From: JAICNG01 sp035249985
GTDB taxonomy: Bacteria > Gemmatimonadota > Gemmatimonadetes > Gemmatimonadales > Gemmatimonadaceae
Length of the DNA: 64,000 nucleotides
Assembly: GCA_035249985.1 (NCBI GenBank)
Contig: DATFFP010000091.1
Coordinates: forward strand, 10,277-74,276
Direction of reading: 5' to 3'
The notes below the pieces were generated by a model that was not told where the DNA came from, ran no database searches, and saw only the letters and a program-made list of their open reading frames with translations. This document shows positions 17,984-25,975 of this stretch, in pieces (positions within the stretch are counted from its first letter, which is position 1; each line of letters begins with the position of its first letter). Position numbers and translations under genes: made by a program.

Positions 17984-18012
17984 ATTCTAGCGAGTCGGCC
18001 GCCCGGAGTCAA
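17984..18012 (-). promoter_or_regulatory. Sigma-70-type promoter of ssrA
   Basis: Minus strand TTGACT (18007-18012), 17-nt spacer, TAGAAT (17984-17989), then 9 nt to the first G of the tmRNA. Near-consensus spacing and placement, so transcription starts at or just before the mature 5' end. Confidence 0.85.
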
Positions 18013-18049
18013 CGACCGACTGGCTCTCGTGGCAAGCCCGCTAAGCTTT

Positions 18050-20137
18050 CTAAAGTGTTGTGTTGGCGCCTGTTACTTCGGCTATCTTCACGCAGTTTCT
18101 TCCTCCACGCTTGGCCTCGTACAGGGCCCGGTCCGCGGCGGGGAAAAGGGTGTCCCTGCTACCCGTGCTCGCCGGATACGTCGCGACACCGAACGACGCG
18201 GTGACGTCGATTTCTCGCGCGCCAAGTCGGACCGGCTGTGAGCTCAGTAGGGTGCGGAGTCGCTCCGCGACTTCCCGCGCCCCGGTGAGATCCGTCTGCG
18301 GCAGCAGGATTGCCATCTCTTCGCCTCCGTATCGCGCGCACAAGTCTATGTCGGCCCGGAGGGCGCCGCCCAGCACCCGAGCGGCGTGGCGCAGCACGGC
18401 GTCGCCCGCGTCGTGCCCATGCTCGTCGTTCACCCGCTTGAAGTGATCGAGGTCGGCCAGGAGCAGCGACACTGGCCGCTGGAATCGATCGCTCTCGGCC
18501 AGGAGGGTCGACAGCCGCTCATCGAAGGTCCGCCGGTTTGCCAGCCCGGTGAGCGCGTCCTTTCGGGCCAGGTCGTGCTGACGGGAAAACTCCTCTGCGG
18601 TACGCAGGGAAAGCGATGCCACGCGCGCGAGGAGTCGAACCGTATCGACCTCGCGATCGACGACCTGCCGCGGCGAGTCCCCTTCGATGACGATCGCTCC
18701 AAGCACCGAATGATCCCGTCGCAACGGGATGACCGCGAGCGATCCGATTCGACGCCGGGGCTCGGTATCGGAGAACACGGCCGTCCGCAGCGCGGCACGC
18801 TGAGCATCCTCGAACACGAACAGCTGATCGTTGCGGCACGCCCGCGCGACGAGCGAATCGGCGCCAAGGGGGTAACCCTCTCTAAGCCCAAAGCTTTCCG
18901 AGGCGCTCCGCACTACTCCGGTGCCCGCGGCGGCATCCCAGGCGACGAACGCCGATCGCGATGCACTCGTGACCTGAAGCGACGTCTCACATACCGATCG
19001 TGCCAACGTGTCCATCATGACGCTTCCCTGAATACGCTCGGCGGCATCGATGATCGCGCGAACATCGGCGGCGCGACGGGCAGTGAGGTGACGAACCTCG
19101 AGGAGGCCGAGGAGAGTTCCGAGATGAGTGCCGTGACGGCGGACCCAGTTCTTCAGCTCCTCGTCCGGCAGCGCCGCACCGGCGGTTACCGTCACGCTCA
19201 ACGCGCCGAAGAGGCGATCTCCCTCCTCCACCGGAGCGGCGACCACGATCCCGCCATGCTCGAGCTGAGCTGCCAACGCCATTCGCTGAGAGCCGGCCCA
19301 TTGAACGAGCGGTACGCCCTCACGCTCGGGAAAGAGCGCCGGCTCGTCAGGCGAAACCGTGGACCACGCGGCCGGCTCCATGCGCTCGTTCTCTTCCGAG
19401 AGACGCCAGTAAATGACTTCGTCGGCGCAGAGGCTGTCTCGTATGTCCCGTAGGTATCGGCTGGCGATGTGCAGATGGACCATGCCGATGGCTGCGTCTC
19501 GCTCCGAAACCGCATCACGTCGAAGGTCGCTCGCGACCGCCGTCGAGCCACGCGGCGTTGGGCGGCGGTGAAGGAATCCCTGCACGCGCCGCATTCGCTG
19601 GCGGTCGACCTCGACGTCCCCCGCGATCTTGCGCGCGTACCAGAGAGGCCCCACCGCGATCGCCGTCAACAGCGTGGCGGCGGTGAGGATCGGGACCGCT
19701 TGAGGGGGGCGTCCCAGCGCAAGATCGGCGAGCGCTATTGCGGCGACGGAGAGGGCTGCGGCCACGACCCCGGCGCGATACCCTAACGTCGCCGTGACGC
19801 TGATGAGGAGCAGGCCCACGATCGCCAGCGCTGGCGAATGAACGCCTCCGCTCCCTGTCACCACGAGAAATGCGGGTGCGGAGAGAAGGGTGACGATGTG
19901 GATAACTCGGCCGCGAAGCGCCGCCGGAATGGCGCCGGCCGCAGTTCCACCGGCGATCGTCAGGGCGACGAGGAGGGCGCCGAGGGCCGGCCACCCAAAT
20001 CGGGCGCCCGCGGCGAGCTCCAACCGTGCGGCGGGATGAACGAAAATCGCGGCGGTCGCGAGCCAGAGCGCGACCGCCGCGACGGAGGTCCAGCGATGTT
20101 GTGCGATGCTACGAATGAGTGATGCGCGAAGCGGCAT
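18050..20137 (-). CDS. Membrane-anchored GAF-GGDEF diguanylate cyclase
   Basis: 695 aa, predicted to make cyclic di-GMP. About six hydrophobic segments occupy residues 18-170. Two GAF-like sensory regions follow (about 225-345 and 370-510), then a GGDEF domain (about 525-690) opening with DALTGLANRRTFDERL and carrying the active-site loop RYGGEEM (GGEE at 604-607), so catalysis is expected. The RxxD inhibitory site is not intact: the Asp is in place but the Arg is shifted by one. Its start overlaps the larB stop by 29 nt. Confidence 0.9.
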   Translation of the reverse strand: MPLRASLIRSIAQHRWTSVAAVALWLATAAIFVHPAARLELAAGARFGWPALGALLVALTIAGGTAAGAIPAALRGRVIHIVTLLSAPAFLVVTGSGGVHSPALAIVGLLLISVTATLGYRAGVVAAALSVAAIALADLALGRPPQAVPILTAATLLTAIAVGPLWYARKIAGDVEVDRQRMRRVQGFLHRRPTPRGSTAVASDLRRDAVSERDAAIGMVHLHIASRYLRDIRDSLCADEVIYWRLSEENERMEPAAWSTVSPDEPALFPEREGVPLVQWAGSQRMALAAQLEHGGIVVAAPVEEGDRLFGALSVTVTAGAALPDEELKNWVRRHGTHLGTLLGLLEVRHLTARRAADVRAIIDAAERIQGSVMMDTLARSVCETSLQVTSASRSAFVAWDAAAGTGVVRSASESFGLREGYPLGADSLVARACRNDQLFVFEDAQRAALRTAVFSDTEPRRRIGSLAVIPLRRDHSVLGAIVIEGDSPRQVVDREVDTVRLLARVASLSLRTAEEFSRQHDLARKDALTGLANRRTFDERLSTLLAESDRFQRPVSLLLADLDHFKRVNDEHGHDAGDAVLRHAARVLGGALRADIDLCARYGGEEMAILLPQTDLTGAREVAERLRTLLSSQPVRLGAREIDVTASFGVATYPASTGSRDTLFPAADRALYEAKRGGRNCVKIAEVTGANTTL

Positions 20138-20858
20138 AGGCGGCGCCGAACCCGTTGTCGATGTTGACGACAGTCACTCCGGCGGCGCAACTGTTCAACA
20201 TCCCGAGCAGCGCGGCGATCCCGCCGAAGCTTGCGCCGTATCCGACGCTCGTGGGGACGGCGATCACCGGGACACGAACGATCCCACCGACGACCGAGGG
20301 GAGCGCGCCCTCCATGCCCGCGACAACGATCACCACGGCCGCTCGCGTGAGGACATCGCTGCGCGACAGGAGCCGGTGAATTCCCGCAACGCCGACATCC
20401 GTTAGGCGCTCGACACAATTTCCCAGCGCACGCAGCGTGACCGCCGCTTCCTCGGCGACCGGAAGATCGCTGGTGCCGGCGGTGACGACGAGGACCGTTC
20501 CCGTCCCTTGAGGAACTTCTTTATCAGGCTGAAGGTAAACGGTTCTTCCCAAATCGTTTAGCTCCACTGCTGGAATCCGCTCAGCGAGCGCGCGACGGAC
20601 GTTCGCGTCAGCGCGAGTCACGAGAAAGCCGTCGCGCCGCGCCGCGATGCGGTCGGCGATCTCGACGACCTGCTCCGTCGTCTTACCGGCGGCGAGGATG
20701 ACCTCGGGGAACCCGAGGCGCACGGCCCGGTGGTGATCGATGGTCGCGAAGCCGAGGTCTTCCAGCGGAGAGACGGCGAGAGCGTCGGCAGCTACGTCAG
20801 CAGCCAGGTCGCCTGCCGCGACGCGACGCAGCAGGTCGAGCGCGCGATCACGGTTCAC
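20109..20858 (-). CDS. larB: LarB-type nickel-pincer nucleotide biosynthesis protein (PurE-related carboxylase/hydrolase)
   Basis: 249 aa. The C-terminal two thirds is PurE-like: VLVVTAGTSDLPVAEEA, TDVGVAGIHRLL, VVAGMEGALPSVVGG and PTSVGYGASFGGIAALLGML. In lactate racemase systems LarB carboxylates and hydrolyses nicotinic acid adenine dinucleotide. No larC, larE or larA is in this window. The GTG start overlaps the dus stop (GTGA). Homologues are often misnamed as PurE; true PurE is shorter and lacks the N-terminal helical domain (residues 1-95 here). Confidence 0.88.
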   Translation of the reverse strand: MNRDRALDLLRRVAAGDLAADVAADALAVSPLEDLGFATIDHHRAVRLGFPEVILAAGKTTEQVVEIADRIAARRDGFLVTRADANVRRALAERIPAVELNDLGRTVYLQPDKEVPQGTGTVLVVTAGTSDLPVAEEAAVTLRALGNCVERLTDVGVAGIHRLLSRSDVLTRAAVVIVVAGMEGALPSVVGGIVRVPVIAVPTSVGYGASFGGIAALLGMLNSCAAGVTVVNIDNGFGAAYAASRITHS

Positions 20859-21895
20859 GCCGGGACGGGCACTCGCTCGCCGGTCACGCTCTCCGCCGCG
20901 TCGAGTTCGGCGAGCTCGCCGCGCCGCATTTGGTCGAGATACGACGCAAAGATCCCCTCGACCTGACCGAGGGAGTCGACCGCGTGTAGCTGGCGCCTGA
21001 GGTCGGCGGAATGCGGAACGCCCTTCACATACCAGCCCAGGTGCTTCCGGAACTCGATCGCCGCGCCTCGCGGATCCTGCTCGTACGCTTCCGCCATCCG
21101 TGCATGCTCGATCGCGATGGCGAAGCGCTCCGCGACGGGCGGCGCAGGGGGCATGGGTTGGCCCTCCAGCAGCGCGCGCGCCTGGGTGAATACCCAGGGC
21201 TGGCCGAACGATCCGCGGGCGATCATGACGCCGGCACACCCGGTGTGCTCACGCATGCGGAGCGCGTCCTCGGCGGTCTTGATGTCGCCGTTGCCGAGGA
21301 CCGGAATGTCGAGGGCGTCGACAACGGCAGCAATCTCATCCCAGCTCGCGGCGCCGGTGTACATTTGCGTCCGCGTGCGCGGATGCAGCGCGAGCACGCG
21401 AGCGCCGGCGTCCTGGCAGCGAAGCGCGATCGCCACCGGGTCTCGCATTTCCTCGCTCCAGCCGCTGCGAATCTTGACCGTCACCGGGAGATGCGTCGCG
21501 CCCGACACGGCGCGAATGACTCCCTCGACGAGCGACAGGTCCTTGAGGCAGCCCGAGCCGCCGTTGCGCCTCACGACCTTCTTCACCGGACATCCAAAGT
21601 TGATGTCGATGAACTCCGGCGCGAACACGTCCGTGACGAGCGCAGCCGCGTCACCCATGGCGCCGGGATCGGACCCGAAGATCTGCACGCCAATGGGTCG
21701 CTCGTCGCTGCCAAAGCGGAGCTTCGCGATTGTGGCTTCGTTCTCCCGACGAATCCCCTCGGCGGAGAGAAACTCCGTCACGACCACGTCAGCGCCAAAG
21801 CGGCGGCAGAGTCGGCGGAACGGCGACTCGGACACGCCTGCCATCGGCGCGAGGTAGAGCGGCACCCGGTACGGGAGCGCGAATGGAAACGACAT
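20855..21895 (-). CDS. dus: tRNA-dihydrouridine synthase
   Basis: 346-aa FMN-dependent TIM-barrel enzyme reducing uridines in tRNA. Recognisable blocks: LYLAPMAGVSESPFRRL at the N-terminus, IDINFGCPVKKVVRRNGGSG and then CLKD (with the presumed general-acid Cys), VTVKIRSGW, and GNGDIKTAEDA for FMN binding. ATG at 21895 is chosen because the barrel begins there. First gene of dus-larB-cyclase, transcribed away from ptsN. Which Dus subtype it is cannot be decided from the sequence alone. Confidence 0.93.
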   Translation of the reverse strand: MSFPFALPYRVPLYLAPMAGVSESPFRRLCRRFGADVVVTEFLSAEGIRRENEATIAKLRFGSDERPIGVQIFGSDPGAMGDAAALVTDVFAPEFIDINFGCPVKKVVRRNGGSGCLKDLSLVEGVIRAVSGATHLPVTVKIRSGWSEEMRDPVAIALRCQDAGARVLALHPRTRTQMYTGAASWDEIAAVVDALDIPVLGNGDIKTAEDALRMREHTGCAGVMIARGSFGQPWVFTQARALLEGQPMPPAPPVAERFAIAIEHARMAEAYEQDPRGAAIEFRKHLGWYVKGVPHSADLRRQLHAVDSLGQVEGIFASYLDQMRRGELAELDAAESVTGERVPVPA

Positions 21896-21941
21896 GTCGA
21901 TGCAAGCTAACGCTGCGGCGAAGTGCATGCAACGACATGAT

Positions 21942-21970
21942 TTGACAGCGCTTACAGACTCCGGTATGTT
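21942..21970 (+). promoter_or_regulatory. Promoter of ptsN
   Basis: Perfect -35 TTGACA (21942-21947), 17-nt spacer, -10 TATGTT (21965-21970), in the divergent gap between dus and ptsN. Predicted start near 21978 gives a leader of about 40 nt. Confidence 0.75.
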
Positions 21971-22018
21971 GCGCGGCACCCCTCGCTCATTCCCCTTCAG
22001 CGCCTGGCGCGCCCATTC

Positions 22019-22471
22019 ATGGAACTGCGTGAGTTCTTCTCCGACGATGCGATCAAGCTCGAGCTCGACGGGAGCACGAAAGACGAGATCCTGAAGGAGC
22101 TCATCGGCCTGCTCAAGCTCGACGAGAAATCGGAGGGGATGCTGTTCAAGATGCTAAAGCGCCGCGAGAACCTCGGGTCCACCGGAATCGGCCGGGGAAT
22201 CGCCATCCCACACTGCCGCTCGCTCGTGGTGAGCAAGTTGCGCGTGGCGTTCGGCCGCAAGCGGCAGGGAATCGACTTCAAGGCGATCGACGAGAAGCCG
22301 GTGAATTTCTTCTTCCTGATCGTCGCGCCGCCACTCGAGGTCTCCAACCAGTATTTGCCCGTCCTCGGCAAGATCGCTCAGTTCTCGAAGGAGACCGACG
22401 TACCCCAGCGCCTGATGTCGATCACGACGCCGGCGGAGTTCATGGCGCTATTGCAGGAGAAGGGAGTGTAG
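22019..22471 (+). CDS. ptsN: PTS EIIA-Ntr family protein
   Basis: 150-aa fructose/nitrogen-type EIIA domain. The phosphorylated His lies in GRGIAIPHCRS (about residue 66). Such proteins usually act in regulation (nitrogen, potassium) rather than sugar uptake when no EIIB or EIIC is nearby, and none is seen here. A single gene with its own promoter, convergent with guaA. It ends six bases before a large palindromic repeat that could stop transcription from both sides. Confidence 0.9.
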   Translation: MELREFFSDDAIKLELDGSTKDEILKELIGLLKLDEKSEGMLFKMLKRRENLGSTGIGRGIAIPHCRSLVVSKLRVAFGRKRQGIDFKAIDEKPVNFFFLIVAPPLEVSNQYLPVLGKIAQFSKETDVPQRLMSITTPAEFMALLQEKGV

Positions 22472-22476
22472 TGGGA

Positions 22477-22609
22477 GCTAGTGGTCAGGGGTCAGGGATC
22501 AGGGATGGAAAGCGCGGCAGCTTCGCTGCCGCGCTCATCTGATGAGGGCCGCACGCGCGAAGCGCGGCGGCCCGTTTCCATCCCTGATCCCTGACCCCTG
22601 ACCACTAAC
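22477..22609. repeat. Palindromic multi-hairpin repeat, copy 1 (TCAGGG arms)
   Basis: The outer arms 22477-22511 and 22575-22609 are inverted copies matching at 34 of 35 positions and consist of TCAGGG/ATCAGGG-type tandem units ending in ATGGAAA. Between them lie a 9-bp hairpin with CTTCG loop (22512-22534), a small TCAT-CTG-ATGA hairpin (22535-22545) and a GC-rich hairpin (22546-22573) whose loop region holds CGAAG, complementary to the first loop. Sits between convergent ptsN and guaA. A close relative of the core is at 30921-31078. Confidence 0.9.
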
Positions 22610-22645
22610 TCCTTCGAGTGGGGAATAGTCGCGCTGCGCGCGCGC

Positions 22646-24187
22646 TCACTCCCACTCGATCGTCGCCGGTGGCTTCGAGCTCACGTCGTAGACGACCCGA
22701 TTGACGCCACGCACCTCGTTAATGATCCGGCTCGAGATGCTTGCGAGCACATCGTGCGGAAACGGGTACCAGTCGGCCGTCATGCCATCTCGGCTCGTCA
22801 CCGCCCGCAGGGCAACGACGTTCGCATAGGTGCGGAAATCGCCCATCACTCCAACGCTCTTCACCGGGAGCAGCACCGCGAACGCCTGCCAAATGTCATC
22901 ATACAGCTCCGCCTCACGAATTCCTTCGAGGTAGATCGCGTCGGCTTGGCGGAGCGTGTCGAGCTTTTCGCGGGTGACGTCGGAGAGAACGCGAATGGCC
23001 AGGCCCGGACCGGGAAAGGGGTGTCGCCCCACGATCTCTTCCGGAAGCCCGAGCTCGCGCCCCACCTGCCGCACTTCGTCCTTGAACAGCTCGCGTAGCG
23101 GCTCCACGAGCTCGAACTTCATCCCCGGCTTGAGCCCACCGACGTTGTGATGCGTCTTGATCGTCGCCGAAGGACCGCCATGTGGCGACACGGACTCGAT
23201 CACGTCGGGATACAGCGTGCCTTGCACGAGGAAGCGTGCGTCGTGCCCGGCCTGCTCCGCCGCATCCTCGAAGACGTCGATGAACGTGTGACCGATGCGC
23301 CGGCGCTTCTCCTCCGGCTCGCTCACACCAGCGAGCGCCGCCAGGAACCGGTCGCTCGCGTCAACGGTGATGAGGTCGATGCCGAGGTGCGCACGGAAGG
23401 TTCGTTCGACCTGATCGCGCTCGTGAAGCCGGAGCAAGCCCGTGTCGACGAAGATGCACGTGAGCTGGTCGCCGATGGCGCGATGCACCAGCGCAGCTGC
23501 CACGGACGAATCGACGCCCCCTGATAGCCCGCAGATCACGCGCGACGTTCCCACCTGGCGGCGAATCTTGGCTACCTCTTCATCGATGAAGGCGCCGGCC
23601 GTCCACGTCGGCTCTGCGCCGCACACCTCGAAAAGAAAGTTGGCGATCACTTCCCCGCCCCGAGGCGTGTGCGCAACCTCCGGATGGAACTGCACGCCGA
23701 AGACCGGTCGCGTCCGATGGCGCATGCCCGCGACCTGTACGGTGGAGCTCCGCGCCGTCACCTCATACTCTGACGGCGGCGTCTCCACGTGATCGCCGTG
23801 ACTCATCCACACCGTCACCCGCTCGCGCTCGTCGAACCCATCGAACAATCCGTTCGGTGCAAGGACCTCGAGCTCCGCACGGCCGTATTCGCGCGGGCCG
23901 GGCGCGACCTTTCCGCCTTCGAGATGCGCAATGAGGTGCATCCCATAGCAAATACCGAGGACTGGTGCGATATCGAGAAGAGCGGGATCCGCGCTCGGAC
24001 CATCATCGTCATATACGGAGCTCGGCCCGCCGCTCAGGATGATGCCGGTCGGGTGCCACTCTCGAATCCACTCGATCGACCGAGTCGGCGGATGAATCTC
24101 GGAGTATACCCGAGCTTCACGAACGCGGCGCGCGATCAGCTGAGTGAACTGCGACCCGTAGTCGAGAATGAGGATCCGGCTACCCAC
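22646..24187 (-). CDS. guaA: GMP synthase (glutamine-hydrolysing)
   Basis: Converts XMP to GMP. The 513 aa contain, in order, a class I glutaminase domain (nucleophile Cys in VLGICYGMHLI, about residue 80), an ATP-pyrophosphatase domain with the P-loop GLSGGVDSSVAA (about residues 220-231), and the C-terminal dimerisation domain ending SKPPATIEWE. GTG start, overlapping the upstream phosphoesterase stop by 8 nt. Last gene of the long minus-strand run that begins at mreB. Confidence 0.97.
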   Translation of the reverse strand: MGSRILILDYGSQFTQLIARRVREARVYSEIHPPTRSIEWIREWHPTGIILSGGPSSVYDDDGPSADPALLDIAPVLGICYGMHLIAHLEGGKVAPGPREYGRAELEVLAPNGLFDGFDERERVTVWMSHGDHVETPPSEYEVTARSSTVQVAGMRHRTRPVFGVQFHPEVAHTPRGGEVIANFLFEVCGAEPTWTAGAFIDEEVAKIRRQVGTSRVICGLSGGVDSSVAAALVHRAIGDQLTCIFVDTGLLRLHERDQVERTFRAHLGIDLITVDASDRFLAALAGVSEPEEKRRRIGHTFIDVFEDAAEQAGHDARFLVQGTLYPDVIESVSPHGGPSATIKTHHNVGGLKPGMKFELVEPLRELFKDEVRQVGRELGLPEEIVGRHPFPGPGLAIRVLSDVTREKLDTLRQADAIYLEGIREAELYDDIWQAFAVLLPVKSVGVMGDFRTYANVVALRAVTSRDGMTADWYPFPHDVLASISSRIINEVRGVNRVVYDVSSKPPATIEWE

Positions 24188-24695
24188 GTTGGCCCCACTC
24201 AGGCCCGTCGAGCCGAATGACCTCGAGGGACTTGGAGTCGAGATCGAGGATCGCGGCGGTAGGTTGTCCGTAGAGCCATCCGCACGCTTCGCCGGGATTG
24301 ATGATCATCGTGTCGCCGCGGACGCGCATCTCCTGCTTGTGCGTGCATCCGTGGACGACGATGGCGTGCGCGGCCAGCGAACGTTTCTGCACGTCGCCGA
24401 TGTCGTGCACCACGAGGATACTCATGTCGCCGAGCTCGACGCTGTGCGGCGATTCGTAAAGCTCGAAGCCCATCCCTTTAGCGGCTTCGGCCTGGAGACC
24501 CTGGCGATCCCCGTCATTGCGGCCGAACACGCCGGCGACGGCGACGTTCGCAGCTCGAAGCGGCGCGATCGCAAATGGCGCGCACCAGTCGCCCGCGTGC
24601 AACACGAATCCCACACCCGCCTCCGCGAATCGCCGTGCGAACTCGGCGATCGCGGGGACGCGATCGTGCGAGTCGGCGAGCAGTCCCACCCGCAT
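24180..24695 (-). CDS. YfcE-type metallophosphoesterase
   Basis: 171-aa phosphodiesterase of the YfcE/MJ0936 family. Metal-ligand motifs: LADSHD (Asp, His), HAGDW (Asp), FGRNDGD (Asn), VVHD (His), and VHGCTHKQ (His-x-x-His region). The ATG at 24695 shares one base with the lysA stop (TGATG) and has GGAG upstream; an ATG 15 nt earlier is possible. Physiological substrate unknown; family members cleave phosphodiesters in vitro. Confidence 0.9.
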   Translation of the reverse strand: MRVGLLADSHDRVPAIAEFARRFAEAGVGFVLHAGDWCAPFAIAPLRAANVAVAGVFGRNDGDRQGLQAEAAKGMGFELYESPHSVELGDMSILVVHDIGDVQKRSLAAHAIVVHGCTHKQEMRVRGDTMIINPGEACGWLYGQPTAAILDLDSKSLEVIRLDGPEWGQRG

Positions 24696-25975
24696 CAGAC
24701 CCGGCTCCATTGAGGAGTCGACCGCTCGTGGCGAACGAGATCATCGAACGTCTCGCGCTCGCGAATGATGGCGTACCGATCACCGTCGACGAGAACCTCT
24801 GGTGGCCGTGGGCGGCTGTTGTAGTTGGACGCCATCACGAACCCGTACGCCCCGGCGGATTGGACCATCAACAAGTCGCCCTCGACCACTGCATCCATCG
24901 TGCGGTTCAGTGCAAAGAAATCACCGCTCTCGCAGACGGGCCCGACGACATCATAGGTCTCGGACGAGCCGCTCGGGCGAACCGCCGAGATGTGATGGTA
25001 TGCCTGATAGTGCGACGGGCGCAGCAGGTCGTTCATTCCGGCATCGGTAATGACGTATTCGCGTCCCCCGCTTCGCTTTCGGTACAGCACGCGCGTGAGG
25101 AGGATTCCCGCGTTGCCGACGAGATAACGACCGGGTTCCACGATGAGTGTGAGTCCCGAGGTCACCGACTGCGGGACGATCGCGGCTGCGAACGCCTCCG
25201 GATTCGTCGGCGCCTCGTCGTCGTAGGTGACCGCGAGGCCGCCCCCAACGTCGAGGTATTCGAGATCGGCACACCCGAGGGCGCGCAACGCCGAGACCAG
25301 CTCGAGGAGGCGTCCGATGCCCTCCTCGTACGGGTCGAGCACGGTCACCTGCGAGCCGATGTGCATGTCGACGCCGCGCAGCGCGATGCCGGGCATGCGC
25401 AAGGCGCGGCGCGCCACCTCGAGCGCCTCATCGTACGGAATGCCGAACTTCATCCCGCGCTCGCCGGTGCGCGTGTACGGATGCGGCGTTTCGACGGTGA
25501 CCTCGGGATTCACGCGCAGCGCCACCGGCGCTTTCTGCCCCATCGCGTGGGCGATGCGGTCGAGCTGCCGAAGCTCCGCTTCCGACTCGACGTTGAAGAG
25601 CAGGACGTCAGCGGCCAGCGCGGCCCGCAGCTCCTCCTCCGTCTTCCCCACTCCGCTGAAAACGACATCCGATCCCGAGTATCCGGCGCGCAACGCGCGC
25701 GCGAGCTCGCCACCCGAGACGATGTCGACGCCAGCTCCGAGCTCACGCAACAGGGCCAGCACGGCCAATGAGGAGTTCGCCTTCACGCTGTAATGAATGC
25801 GATGGCGCGCACCTGAGAGCGCCGAGGCGAGCCGTCGATATTGATCCCGAATGTGCGACGCACTGTACACGTAGGCCGGCGTCCCCACCGCCCGCGCGAG
25901 CTCCTCCAGATCGATGTCCTCGCAGCGCGCTGCCGGAGAGCCGCCCGCGGCGGCAACGTGATGCGCGGCGGTCAA
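24695..25975 (-). CDS. lysA: Diaminopimelate decarboxylase
   Basis: PLP-dependent last step of lysine synthesis (meso-diaminopimelate to lysine). PLP lysine is in HYSVKANSSLAVL. Other blocks: SGGELARAL, the phosphate-binding LDVGGGLAVTY, EPGRYLVGNAG, and VCESGDFFA, which carries the Cys of the second subunit contributing to the active site. Start taken as the TTG at 25975, which overlaps the proS stop (TTGA); the frame is open 45 nt further. 426 aa from there. Confidence 0.94.
   Translation of the reverse strand: MTAAHHVAAAGGSPAARCEDIDLEELARAVGTPAYVYSASHIRDQYRRLASALSGARHRIHYSVKANSSLAVLALLRELGAGVDIVSGGELARALRAGYSGSDVVFSGVGKTEEELRAALAADVLLFNVESEAELRQLDRIAHAMGQKAPVALRVNPEVTVETPHPYTRTGERGMKFGIPYDEALEVARRALRMPGIALRGVDMHIGSQVTVLDPYEEGIGRLLELVSALRALGCADLEYLDVGGGLAVTYDDEAPTNPEAFAAAIVPQSVTSGLTLIVEPGRYLVGNAGILLTRVLYRKRSGGREYVITDAGMNDLLRPSHYQAYHHISAVRPSGSSETYDVVGPVCESGDFFALNRTMDAVVEGDLLMVQSAGAYGFVMASNYNSRPRPPEVLVDGDRYAIIRERETFDDLVRHERSTPQWSRV

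Noticed and set aside
20855..21979. Start of dus at 21979
   Set aside because: It would place about 28 unrelated residues before the barrel and would run across the ptsN promoter region; the ATG at 21895 fits the family start.
22477..22609. CRISPR or an ncRNA gene at the palindromic repeat
   Set aside because: There are no regularly spaced repeats with unique spacers, no cas genes and no promoter facing the element; inverted short tandem repeats explain it better.
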